Under the pieces are notes generated by a model. That model was given only the letters and a program-made list of their open reading frames with translations, made no database searches and was not told the origin of the DNA. From the NCBI RefSeq assembly GCF_006715785.1, contig NZ_VFNX01000001.1, forward strand, positions 620,001-684,000: 64,000 nucleotides of DNA, read 5' to 3'. Source of the stretch: Streptomyces puniciscabiei (lineage in GTDB: Bacteria; Actinomycetota; Actinomycetes; Streptomycetales; Streptomycetaceae). The first letter of the stretch is position 1. Every line of letters starts with the position of its first letter. Shown here in pieces: positions 53,274-60,796 of the stretch. The position numbers were made by a program, and so were the translations under genes.

Positions 53274-53315
53274 CCCCCACGCTCGGCTTCGCTCGCGCGG
53301 GGGTGCCCCCACCCC
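53274..53315. repeat. GC-rich palindromic element of a type common between Streptomyces genes
   Basis: The stretch reads CCCCCACGCTCGGCTTCGCT, then CGCGCGGGGGTGCCCCCACC. It forms a hairpin of CCCC(C)GCG-type arms around a GGCTTCGC loop. I recall near-identical words in many Streptomyces intergenic regions. It lies in the leader of the protease gene. Confidence 0.6.
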
Positions 53316-53375
53316 GTGCACACCCCCCACACCCGTGCGAACCCCCCACCGGTGCAAACCCCACTGAGGAGCTTC

Positions 53376-54167
53376 ATGTTCGGGCCCAGACGTGCAAGAC
53401 AGACCGCCGCGACCCTGGTGGCCGGTGCCGCCGCCGCGGCGACCGCGCTGCTCGCCTCCCCCACGGCGAGCGCCGCCCCGCAGCCCATCGTCGGCGGTAC
53501 GACCACCACGACGGCGGCCTACCCGTTCGTCATGCAGATCACCGACGCGTCCGGCAGCCAGTTCTGCGGTGGCACCCTGGTGGCCGCCAACAAGGTCGTG
53601 ACGGCCGCGCACTGCATGGCGGGCGAGTCCGCGAGCAACGTCCGTGTGGTCGGCGGCCGGACCAATCTCAACGGCACCGACGGCACGGTCGCCAAGGTCA
53701 GCAAGATCTGGGTCAACCCGGACTACACGGACGCCACCAACGGCCACGACGTGGCCGTGCTGACCCTCGCGACGTCGATGCCGTACAAGCCGGTGTCGTA
53801 CGTCTCCTCCTCCCAGACGGACGTGTACGCGGCCGGCGCCACGGCCCGCATCCTCGGCTGGGGGACCACCTCGGAGAACGGCAGCTCCTCCAACCAGCTG
53901 CGGACCGCGACCGTCCCGCTCGTGTCCGACTCCAGCTGCAAGAGCTCCTACGGTTCGGACTTCGTCCAGTCCGACATGGTGTGCGCCGGATACTCCTCCG
54001 GCGGCGTAGACACCTGCCAGGGCGACAGCGGCGGTCCCCTGCTCATCGGGGGCGTCCTGGCAGGGATCACTTCCTGGGGCGAGGGGTGCGCGGAGGCCGG
54101 TTACCCGGGTGTGTACACCCGGCTGACCACCTTCTCGGACCTCGTGACCGCGCAGGTCAACTCGTAA
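53376..54167 (+). CDS. Secreted trypsin-like serine protease
   Basis: ATG at 53376 with GAGGA upstream. The 263-residue preproprotein has a signal peptide (1-33, ASAAP), a short propeptide and a mature N-terminus at IVGG (38-41). The catalytic triad is His79 (TAAHC), Asp125 (HDVAVL) and Ser218 (GDSGGP), and Asp212 at the base of the S1 pocket predicts trypsin-like cleavage after Arg or Lys. It resembles Streptomyces trypsins (SprT type). It is the only gene between the LAL regulator and the tautomerase. Confidence 0.93.
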   Translation: MFGPRRARQTAATLVAGAAAAATALLASPTASAAPQPIVGGTTTTTAAYPFVMQITDASGSQFCGGTLVAANKVVTAAHCMAGESASNVRVVGGRTNLNGTDGTVAKVSKIWVNPDYTDATNGHDVAVLTLATSMPYKPVSYVSSSQTDVYAAGATARILGWGTTSENGSSSNQLRTATVPLVSDSSCKSSYGSDFVQSDMVCAGYSSGGVDTCQGDSGGPLLIGGVLAGITSWGEGCAEAGYPGVYTRLTTFSDLVTAQVNS

Positions 54168-54179
54168 CCCAAGAAGACC

Positions 54180-54251
54180 ACCCGAGCACCCCTCGGGTAG
54201 ATGCCAGGGGGGCGTTGCGAGCCACCACGAGCGGCCCGCAGCGCCCCCCTC
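54180..54251. terminator. Hairpins between convergent genes
   Basis: ACCCGAG and CTCGGGT (54180-54198) close a 5-nt loop. A second imperfect pair, AGGGGGGCG and CGCCCCCCT, spans about 54207-54251. They lie between the protease and the tautomerase genes. Confidence 0.6.
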
Positions 54252-54295
54252 TCCACGTCCACCCCCGCGGAACGCGGAGGCCCGGGGCGCAGGGG

Positions 54296-54478
54296 CTACT
54301 TGTCGGCCGTGAGCTTCCCGGCCGCGCCCCAGCTGTCCGCCGGGACCTCGTGGATCCACACCTGCACGGTCTCCGCCGGGATCCGGTACGCGTCGACGAA
54401 CGCGTCGGTGACCCGCTTGACCAGCTCCCGCTTGAGCTCGATGTCGCGCGGGCCCTGCTGGATGGTGACGATCGGCAT
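54296..54478 (-). CDS. 4-oxalocrotonate tautomerase-family enzyme
   Basis: A 60-residue protein beginning MPIVTIQQGP, where the N-terminal Pro exposed after Met removal is the catalytic base of the 4-OT family. The helix ELKRELVKRVTDAFVDAYR and the IHEVPADSWGAAGKL end are typical. It tautomerises alpha-keto acids or related compounds; the natural substrate is unknown. It is close to a LysR gene on the same strand, upstream of it. Confidence 0.88.
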   Translation of the reverse strand: MPIVTIQQGPRDIELKRELVKRVTDAFVDAYRIPAETVQVWIHEVPADSWGAAGKLTADK

Positions 54479-54570
54479 GGCTGAACTCCCTCGATCGGTG
54501 TTCCTGTTCGGTGGGTCCAGTCCATCGCGGTGCGCGTCCGCGACCAAGGAGCAGTCCGCGACCGCAGCGA

Positions 54571-55437
54571 TCAGCTGGCGTGATCACCGCAGGCCAGGAG
54601 CAGTTTCTCCAGGTGCGGGGAGGGGTCTGCGGCGGGCACCGCGAGACCGGTGGCGAGGGCCAGTCCGGGTGCGCGGAAGGGCACGTAGGCCACCCGTGGC
54701 GTGGCCAGCACGCGCGCGTGGGAGGCGTAGACGACCGTCCACAGCGGCCGCGCGCCGATGGTGGCGAGGGTGTCGTGCAGGGTGCCGCCGGCCGGTCCGG
54801 GCACCGGCTCGAACCCGGCCGCATGGCAGGCGCCGACGACCAGGTCGACCAGGGTGGGGTTGTTCCGGCGCGGGGTGAGGGCGAGGGGCAGCCCGGCCAG
54901 GTCGGCGAGGTCGATCTCGTCCCTTCGCGCGAGCGGATGCGTGGCGGGCAGGGCGGCGACCAGCGGATCCGGCCACAGCGGCACCACCCGTACGCCGGGC
55001 GGGGGTTCGGCCGACCGCACGAACGCCGCGTCCAGCCGGCCCGCCGCGACCCGGTTCAGCCGCTCCTCGGCCGGCAGGGAGAACAGCTCCACCGGGACGT
55101 CCGGTGCCCGCTCGGCGAACGCGGCCAGCACCCGGTCCAGATGGGCGCCGAGCCCGGTGCTGGTGCCGAGGCGCAGCCCGGCGGGCGCCGCCACCGAGGC
55201 CCGCGCCTTCTCGGCCGCCGCGAGCACCGCCCGCGCCTCGGGCAGCAGCCGCTCCCCCGCCCCGGTCAGCCGCACCCGGCGCGGCGACCGGTCGAACAGC
55301 TCCGCGCCCAGCTCCCGCTCCAGCCGCTGTATCTGCTGACTGACCGCCGACTGCACGATGTGCAGCCGCTCGGCGGCCCGCCCGAAGTGCAACTCCTCTG
55401 CGACGGCGACGAAATAGCTGAGCTGGCGGAGTTCCAT
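54571..55437 (-). CDS. LysR-family transcriptional regulator
   Basis: The 288-residue protein has the LysR wHTH at residues 1-60 (MELRQLSYFVAVAEELHFGRAA, HIVQSAVSQQIQRLE) and a PBP-like effector domain from about 90 (LRLGTSTGLGAHLDRVLAAFAER). It ends with LVVGACHAAGFEPVP and a ligand-pocket Thr/Leu region. It ends about 90 bp before the tautomerase start on the same strand and may regulate it. Confidence 0.9.
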   Translation of the reverse strand: MELRQLSYFVAVAEELHFGRAAERLHIVQSAVSQQIQRLERELGAELFDRSPRRVRLTGAGERLLPEARAVLAAAEKARASVAAPAGLRLGTSTGLGAHLDRVLAAFAERAPDVPVELFSLPAEERLNRVAAGRLDAAFVRSAEPPPGVRVVPLWPDPLVAALPATHPLARRDEIDLADLAGLPLALTPRRNNPTLVDLVVGACHAAGFEPVPGPAGGTLHDTLATIGARPLWTVVYASHARVLATPRVAYVPFRAPGLALATGLAVPAADPSPHLEKLLLACGDHAS

Positions 55438-55460
55438 GCGCCGACTGTAGAGGGTGGGGC

Positions 55461-56600
55461 TCAGGGGCGTACGACCGTCCCGAAGCGGATGTCGTACGAC
55501 GCCTCCGGGTACAGCACGCGCAGCATCCGCTCGCCCTCCGCGGTGACCTCCTCCCGCTGGGCCCCGGTGAGCGCGGTGAAGGGCTCGATGACCAGGGCGC
55601 CGGGGTCCAGTTTCCACAGGCCCGCCAGGAAACCGTCGACGAGGAGGGTGCGGTGGGCCTGGTTGCCCTGCCAGTGCCGGCCCCGGTGCTCGGCGGGTAC
55701 GACCCGGCTGCGGTCGGCGTGGGAGAGCAGAAGGTTGTCGAACTCGGGCAGGAAGCGGGGCGGGGCCGGGGTGTCCGGGTCGGGGCGCGGGGCGTCGGGG
55801 AGGTCGAAGAGCTCGGTGCCGTTCGGGTCACGGAAGGTCAGCAGCCGGGGGCGGAGCCGTTCGAAGACCTCCCTCAGACGGGTGAGTCCGGCCCACGTCT
55901 GCATGTCCCTCACGGACGCCGGGCCGAAGGCGGCGAGATAGCGCAGGACCACGGCGTCCGGTTCGGGGGCCGGTCCGGCCGGGCGGCCGAGCCAGTGTTC
56001 GGCGGTGGTGAGGGCGACCTGGCCGCTCCTGCCCCACAGTCCGCGCGGGGTGACCTGGACCAGCGGCAGCGTGCAGCGGGCGGCGACGGCGAGGGCCCGC
56101 GGGTCGGCGTCCGGCCACCGGACGCTCAGCGCCTGCCGCAGCTGGGCCATGGTCCGCGGCTCGGCCTCGACCAGCTCGCGGGCGTGCCGGGCCAGCAGGT
56201 CCAGGTCGACGCCGGCCAGACCGGCGCGGAAACCGCTCAGCTCTCGGTCGCGGGCCGGCTGGACGAGCGGCCGCAGGCTCAGGCAGTCGTCGGCGGTGTG
56301 GGTGTGCAGGGTGGAGCGCAGGGAGACGATCCGGGCGACCTCGCGATCGGCCATGAGCGCGGACAGCTCCTGCGGTGCGAAGCCGTCGAGCCGGGCGGCG
56401 AGGGCGTGGTACGGCGGTTTGACGTTCTGCGCCTGGAGACCGAGCAGATGCCGCACGGCGGCCGACGCGGACAGCGGCGAGCGGCGCAGCAGCAACTGGC
56501 GTTCCAGCGTGGCACGGTTGAGGGCGCGGACGTCCAGAAGGGGGGCCTTCGAGACCATGCCCTTCGGCGCACTGCCCTTCGGCGCACTGCTCTTTGTCAT
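55461..56600 (-). CDS. AlkZ/YcaQ-like winged-helix DNA glycosylase family protein
   Basis: The 379-residue protein has the tandem wHTH layout of the HTH_42 family, with the QxQ motif in LGLQAQNV that in AlkZ holds the catalytic glutamines, plus RSTLHTHTADDCL and WKLDPGALVIEPF. AlkZ excises bulky or crosslinked purines; many Streptomyces copies are self-resistance glycosylases. The first codons contain a 15-bp tandem duplication encoding SAPKG twice, so the real start may be the ATG at 56558 (MVSKAPLLDV). It lies 23 bp upstream of the LysR gene. Confidence 0.78.
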   Translation of the reverse strand: MTKSSAPKGSAPKGMVSKAPLLDVRALNRATLERQLLLRRSPLSASAAVRHLLGLQAQNVKPPYHALAARLDGFAPQELSALMADREVARIVSLRSTLHTHTADDCLSLRPLVQPARDRELSGFRAGLAGVDLDLLARHARELVEAEPRTMAQLRQALSVRWPDADPRALAVAARCTLPLVQVTPRGLWGRSGQVALTTAEHWLGRPAGPAPEPDAVVLRYLAAFGPASVRDMQTWAGLTRLREVFERLRPRLLTFRDPNGTELFDLPDAPRPDPDTPAPPRFLPEFDNLLLSHADRSRVVPAEHRGRHWQGNQAHRTLLVDGFLAGLWKLDPGALVIEPFTALTGAQREEVTAEGERMLRVLYPEASYDIRFGTVVRP

Positions 56601-56756
56601 GGCCGCACGCTAACCGGGATCGCGGACACCCACTGTCCGCGACTCTCACCCGACTTTGCCCGTCCGGCGCCGAGCCGGTGCTGAAGCGGTGCTGTACGCG
56701 ATCCTCGACGCGGTCGGCCGGTCGGCCGCCCGGAGCCGGCCGGCGGGGTGAACCGC

Positions 56757-58058
56757 TCACGGCGCGTGGTCGCAGACCGAGGGGAGCCATGTCAGGCCGC
56801 GGGTGTGGCTGAGCGTGTCCAGGGAGGTCAGCAGGGCGTTCAGGTGGTCGGGGTGGGCGAGGAACTCGATCGTCGCCTCGGCAAACGCGTCCCGCACCGA
56901 GGGCGGCATCGCGTCCGAGGCGTCGAAGCAGTGCACCGCCCGGTCGTCGAGGAGGGTCGCGGCGAGGGAGCGGTGCCAGCCGGCGCCGGCGGCGGAGGGC
57001 GCCGGCTGCGCCTCGGGACTGACCGAGAAACCGGACTCCTTGGCGTTCCAGGCACGTTGGGCGGCCGCCGAGGCGAGGTGCCGGATCAGCGTCCTGGCCT
57101 GCGGGGTGGCGTGCAGCAGGGCGACCAGGTCACCGGAGACCTCCCAGGCGTCGCTCGCCCTGGCCCCGGGGATGCGCCGGGCCGAGGGCTCGTAACGGCC
57201 GTCCACGCGTCTCCAGGACTCCTCGTTGCGGATGAACGACGCCTGGTGCTCCAGCGTGCAGCCGCGCGGGGTGCGGGTGACCGGTTCGGACGCGTCCTGG
57301 TACGGCGTCTTCAGCGTGCGCCGGACCAGATCCGGGTCCCCGCCGGCGCCCACGAGCTGCCCCCAGGTGGTCCAAGCCGACCGCACCTCCTTGGACGTCC
57401 AGGGCAGTTCGCCGCGCGCCCAGCGCTGATAGGTGCCGGGGCCGTACTGCTGCAGCAGGATGTCCTCGATCCAGTCCGTGCCGGGCCAGCCGCTGGTCGC
57501 CCCGGAGCCCATGCCGGCACACCACTGGCCGGGCCGGGCCGCCGCCTCGGCGCGCTGCCGTTCGCTCGTGCCGGCCGGGTACCAGACGATGGACTTCAGG
57601 TCGGCCTTGAGCGGGAACCAGTACACGTGCCCGTCCAGCGGCGTGGTCCAGGACGCGCCGAAGCCGGCCCGGGGCACGAGCTCGTCGAGCGGTTTCAGCT
57701 GTCCCTGCCGGGCGTAGTCCGCGAGTTCCCCGGGACCGGTCAGCACCACCACGTCCGGTGGCGTCCCGGCCTCCACGTCGGCGCCGAGCACCTGGCTCTC
57801 GGCGGAGCTGCCCTGGTAGTCGACGTGGATGTGGTACTTCCGCTCGAAGGGCTCGATGACCGACTCCCGGAAGTTCCGCTCGTCGGTGCCGGTCCAGTTG
57901 GCGAGCAGCGTGACGGTCGGCTCCTGGCCCAGGGCGCGTACGGCGAACACGACGGCCGCGGCCAGCAGGACCAGGCAGCTCGCCAGCACGGTCAGGGCGC
58001 GGACGCGGCGGGCGCGCGGGGCGGTGGCGGTCCCGGGGCCGCCCTGGGCGGCGCTCAC
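56757..58058 (-). CDS. Membrane-anchored extracellular solute-binding protein (GlnH-like position)
   Basis: The GTG at 58058 overlaps the upstream stop as GTGA. The 433-residue protein has one N-terminal membrane segment (about 20-44) and a family-1-type solute-binding fold (LLANWTGTDERNFRESVIEPFERKY, GTPPDVVVL, YWFPLKADLKSIVWY). There is no clear lipobox, so the segment acts as an anchor. No permease or ATPase accompanies it; instead it ends a PknG-like kinase operon. That matches the mycobacterial GlnH-GlnX-PknG sensing arrangement, in which a binding protein signals through a membrane protein to the kinase. Confidence 0.82.
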   Translation of the reverse strand: MSAAQGGPGTATAPRARRVRALTVLASCLVLLAAAVVFAVRALGQEPTVTLLANWTGTDERNFRESVIEPFERKYHIHVDYQGSSAESQVLGADVEAGTPPDVVVLTGPGELADYARQGQLKPLDELVPRAGFGASWTTPLDGHVYWFPLKADLKSIVWYPAGTSERQRAEAAARPGQWCAGMGSGATSGWPGTDWIEDILLQQYGPGTYQRWARGELPWTSKEVRSAWTTWGQLVGAGGDPDLVRRTLKTPYQDASEPVTRTPRGCTLEHQASFIRNEESWRRVDGRYEPSARRIPGARASDAWEVSGDLVALLHATPQARTLIRHLASAAAQRAWNAKESGFSVSPEAQPAPSAAGAGWHRSLAATLLDDRAVHCFDASDAMPPSVRDAFAEATIEFLAHPDHLNALLTSLDTLSHTRGLTWLPSVCDHAP

Positions 58059-59239
58059 CGGGGCCTGAACCGGTAGTCGTCGATGTGCCGCCGCAGTCCC
58101 GTCTCGGCGAGGGCCATGAGCAGGATGCCTCCTATCAGGATCCACACCGCGGCCGAAGCGCGGAAACCGGTGTGCGCCAGGTACGACGCGCAGGTCCGCC
58201 CGGCGTCGGTGATGAGCCGCCCGGTCAGCGGGCGGTCGAGCAGATCGCGGGTGTGCGCCATCCCCTGGTGCGTCCACACCGTGAACAGCAGCGTGGCGGC
58301 GAGTCCGGCCGCCAGCAGGGCGCCCGCGGCGAGCAGGCCGCGGTTGTACCGGCGCCGGAAGCGCCGGCGCAGGAACAGCTGGGTCTCCAACAGTGCCGCG
58401 CCGAGGGCGAGGGCCAGCAGCACGGTCGCGGTCCAGCCGAGCCACAGCAGCGGGCCGAACGAGGTCTGCCGGTGCACCGCGGCGCGCTGCTGCGCCTGCA
58501 GTGCCTTCAGCCGGGCCTGGATCCCGGAGCCCTCGTCCGTCAGGACGCTGGTCGCGTAGCTGAGGTAGGCCTCGCGCAACACGCTGCCGTCGGGCTGGAG
58601 TTGGGCCTTCTGGACCTTGACGGCGTACACCGTGATCAGTCCGGCGACCGTCTGCAGGGCCTGCCGGCCCGCCGGTCCGCCGACGCCGTCCCCGGCGGCG
58701 GCCGCGAGGCTCTGCGCGGCGACCGAGATCTGCTTCTGGAAGTCGCTGGTCGGTGCCGCCGCGCCGGCGTCCCGCTGGGCCTGGCCGAGGGCGTACAGCG
58801 CGGTGTCGATGGACAGCACGGCCGGAGCGCTGGAGGTGCGCAACGGGTTCGCGTCCCCGTGCACGCCCTCGTAGGACAGGAACAGCGACAGCGTCAGCAG
58901 CGCGGACAGGACAAGCAACAGCCGGTGGCGTACGGCCAGGTCGTGCGCGGTCGTGCTGCCACCGTCCGGTGCGGGCCGCCCGGGAGGGAGGAGACGGCGG
59001 AGGAGGGCGGGCCGTCCGGCGGGGGTACGGCGGTCCGTCGGGCCGGTGGTGGGCGCACGGCCCGGTGCGGTGGCGCGGGGCGCCTCAGCGTGAACGTCGG
59101 TGCGACCGACCGGCGGCGGAGTGGCGGGGCGCGTGCCCTGACGACCGGAGGGGATGACGGACCGCGTGCGGTGAGCCCGGGCGCCGGTCCGGTCGCGCCC
59201 GCCGGAGGCGCCGGTGTGCGGGGCGTTGCCCGGGGTCAT
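58055..59239 (-). CDS. Four-helix membrane protein (GlnX-like)
   Basis: The 394-residue protein has a Pro/Arg-rich cytoplasmic N-terminus (about 1-100), a membrane helix (about 108-126), an external helical domain of about 140 residues, then three helices (about 272-296, 308-330, 365-386) and a short basic tail. This topology equals that of GlnX, which couples GlnH to PknG in mycobacteria. ATGA overlap with the VWA gene and GTGA overlap with the solute-binding gene show tight coupling. Function as a signal relay is inferred from context. Confidence 0.75.
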   Translation of the reverse strand: MTPGNAPHTGASGGRDRTGARAHRTRSVIPSGRQGTRPATPPPVGRTDVHAEAPRATAPGRAPTTGPTDRRTPAGRPALLRRLLPPGRPAPDGGSTTAHDLAVRHRLLLVLSALLTLSLFLSYEGVHGDANPLRTSSAPAVLSIDTALYALGQAQRDAGAAAPTSDFQKQISVAAQSLAAAAGDGVGGPAGRQALQTVAGLITVYAVKVQKAQLQPDGSVLREAYLSYATSVLTDEGSGIQARLKALQAQQRAAVHRQTSFGPLLWLGWTATVLLALALGAALLETQLFLRRRFRRRYNRGLLAAGALLAAGLAATLLFTVWTHQGMAHTRDLLDRPLTGRLITDAGRTCASYLAHTGFRASAAVWILIGGILLMALAETGLRRHIDDYRFRPR

Positions 59240-60759
59240 GAGGCCGGCTCCTTCAGCGGGCGGCCGCAGTCGCCGCAGTAGACGGAGTCCGCCGGGCCGG
59301 GCCACGCGCAGTAGGGGCACTCGATCAGGGCGTCCGGGTCGGGGGGAGCGGCGGGGCCGGGGCCGGGCGGCTCGGCCGGGCCGGCGGGCCGGGGCGGGGT
59401 CGTCAGGGCGCTGGAGAGGATCAGGTGCTGCCAGTCGACGTCCTTCAGGCCGGCGCGGACCCGGACGGTGCCCGGTCCGGCCTCCGTGTCCTCGATCCGC
59501 CGCAGGGCGCCGAGGAACTGGGTGTCGCCCAGCTCCTCGGCGAGCGCCAGGGCGCGCGCCAGGTGCTGGTCCGCGGCGGCCCGGCCGCCGGAGCCGCGCA
59601 GCCAGGCCTGGTAGGCCGCCGCGACGGCGGCGCCCGCCTGCTGGTACAGCTCGGACCGGCGGACCCCGGGATGCTGCCCGGAGGCGTCGAGCGGGTTGTC
59701 GGTCCAGCGGACCAGCACGGGCCGCGGCGCGGGCAGCCGCACCGGGCGCCCGAAGTCGGGTACGGCGACCTCCACGGCGGCGAGCTGAAGGTCCTCGCCG
59801 AGTTCGTGGCCGGCCGGGTCGGCGGTCAGGACGACCTGGTAGTGCCGTGTCTCGTCGCCCCAGGCGCGGGTGACGTACTCGGTGGCGCGGCCGCCGGAGC
59901 CGTCCGGGACCGCGGGCAGTTCCTGCTCGCCGGGCACCACCTGCTTGACCCGGCGGATCGCGGTGCCGGGGGTGGGGGTGATCCTGATGCGCAGTTCGGG
60001 GATCGCGGTGCCGAGCAGCCTGGTCACCAATTCCTCGTAGGCAGCGGTCAGTTCGGACTCCGCCCGGACCGCTCCGGCGCGCCCGTGCAGCCGCCGGGTG
60101 ATGCGCAGCAGCAGGTCGGCGTCCCAGTCGTCGCCGATGCCCCAGGCGTCGCAGACGAACCGCCCCTCGCAGGCGTCCAGGGCGGTGTCCAGCGACATGG
60201 CGGCCCGGTGGTCGTGCTCGTTGCGCCCGTCGGTGAGGAGCAGGACGTGCTTGACGGGGGCGGGCTGCTCCTTCAGCGTCCGCCGGGCGAGGTCGAGCCA
60301 GGTACCGAGGGCGGTGCCGCCGTCCGCGTCCAGGATCCGTACGGCCCGCTCGGCGGCCTCCCGTTCGGCGGGCCCGGCGACGGCCATCGGGGCGCGGCCG
60401 GGCCCGGGATGGACCACGGTGGCGTCGAACCGCCCGGAGAGCACGGCGAAGGCGGTGCCGTCGGGCAGCAGCCGGACCGCCGCGGCGGTGGCGTCCTTCG
60501 CCGCGTGCAGTTTGGCGGCGGGGTGGAGCATGGAGCGGGAGGTGTCGACGATCAGCACCTCGGCGAGCGCGGGGCCCGCCCCGTGCACGGGGGCGGGGCC
60601 GGACCCCGGGCCGTCGGGGCCGCGGACACCGATCTCCAGGATGGCGTGCATCTCCCGGTCGGCGGCCTGCCCGGGCGCGGGCACGACGGGCAGTTCCTTC
60701 CGCTGGCCGACCGCGAGTGTCACCTCGATCTCCTCGGCGATCTCCTCGGCCACGGTCAT
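59236..60759 (-). CDS. Cytosolic VWA protein with C-terminal zinc ribbon
   Basis: The 507-residue protein lacks a signal peptide. The VWA domain (about 65-240) has the MIDAS motif DTSRSM (Asp72, Ser74, Ser76) and LLTDGRNEHDH. A beta-rich and a helical region (about 380-440) follow, then a Pro-rich linker and a zinc ribbon with CPYC (481, 484) and CGDC (495, 498). Kinase plus VWA plus zinc-ribbon neighbours recall the TerY-P-type signalling triads described in bacteria. It lies 37 bp downstream of the kinase and is coupled to the GlnX-like gene. Confidence 0.8.
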   Translation of the reverse strand: MTVAEEIAEEIEVTLAVGQRKELPVVPAPGQAADREMHAILEIGVRGPDGPGSGPAPVHGAGPALAEVLIVDTSRSMLHPAAKLHAAKDATAAAVRLLPDGTAFAVLSGRFDATVVHPGPGRAPMAVAGPAEREAAERAVRILDADGGTALGTWLDLARRTLKEQPAPVKHVLLLTDGRNEHDHRAAMSLDTALDACEGRFVCDAWGIGDDWDADLLLRITRRLHGRAGAVRAESELTAAYEELVTRLLGTAIPELRIRITPTPGTAIRRVKQVVPGEQELPAVPDGSGGRATEYVTRAWGDETRHYQVVLTADPAGHELGEDLQLAAVEVAVPDFGRPVRLPAPRPVLVRWTDNPLDASGQHPGVRRSELYQQAGAAVAAAYQAWLRGSGGRAAADQHLARALALAEELGDTQFLGALRRIEDTEAGPGTVRVRAGLKDVDWQHLILSSALTTPPRPAGPAEPPGPGPAAPPDPDALIECPYCAWPGPADSVYCGDCGRPLKEPAS

Positions 60760-60796
60760 GGTGTGTCCCCCAGGTGGTCACGGGCGGGTTCGGGCG

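Noticed and set aside
56757..58058. Part of a sugar ABC importer
   Set aside because: No permease or ATPase gene is adjacent; the gene is coupled to a GlnX-like protein and a PknG-like kinase.
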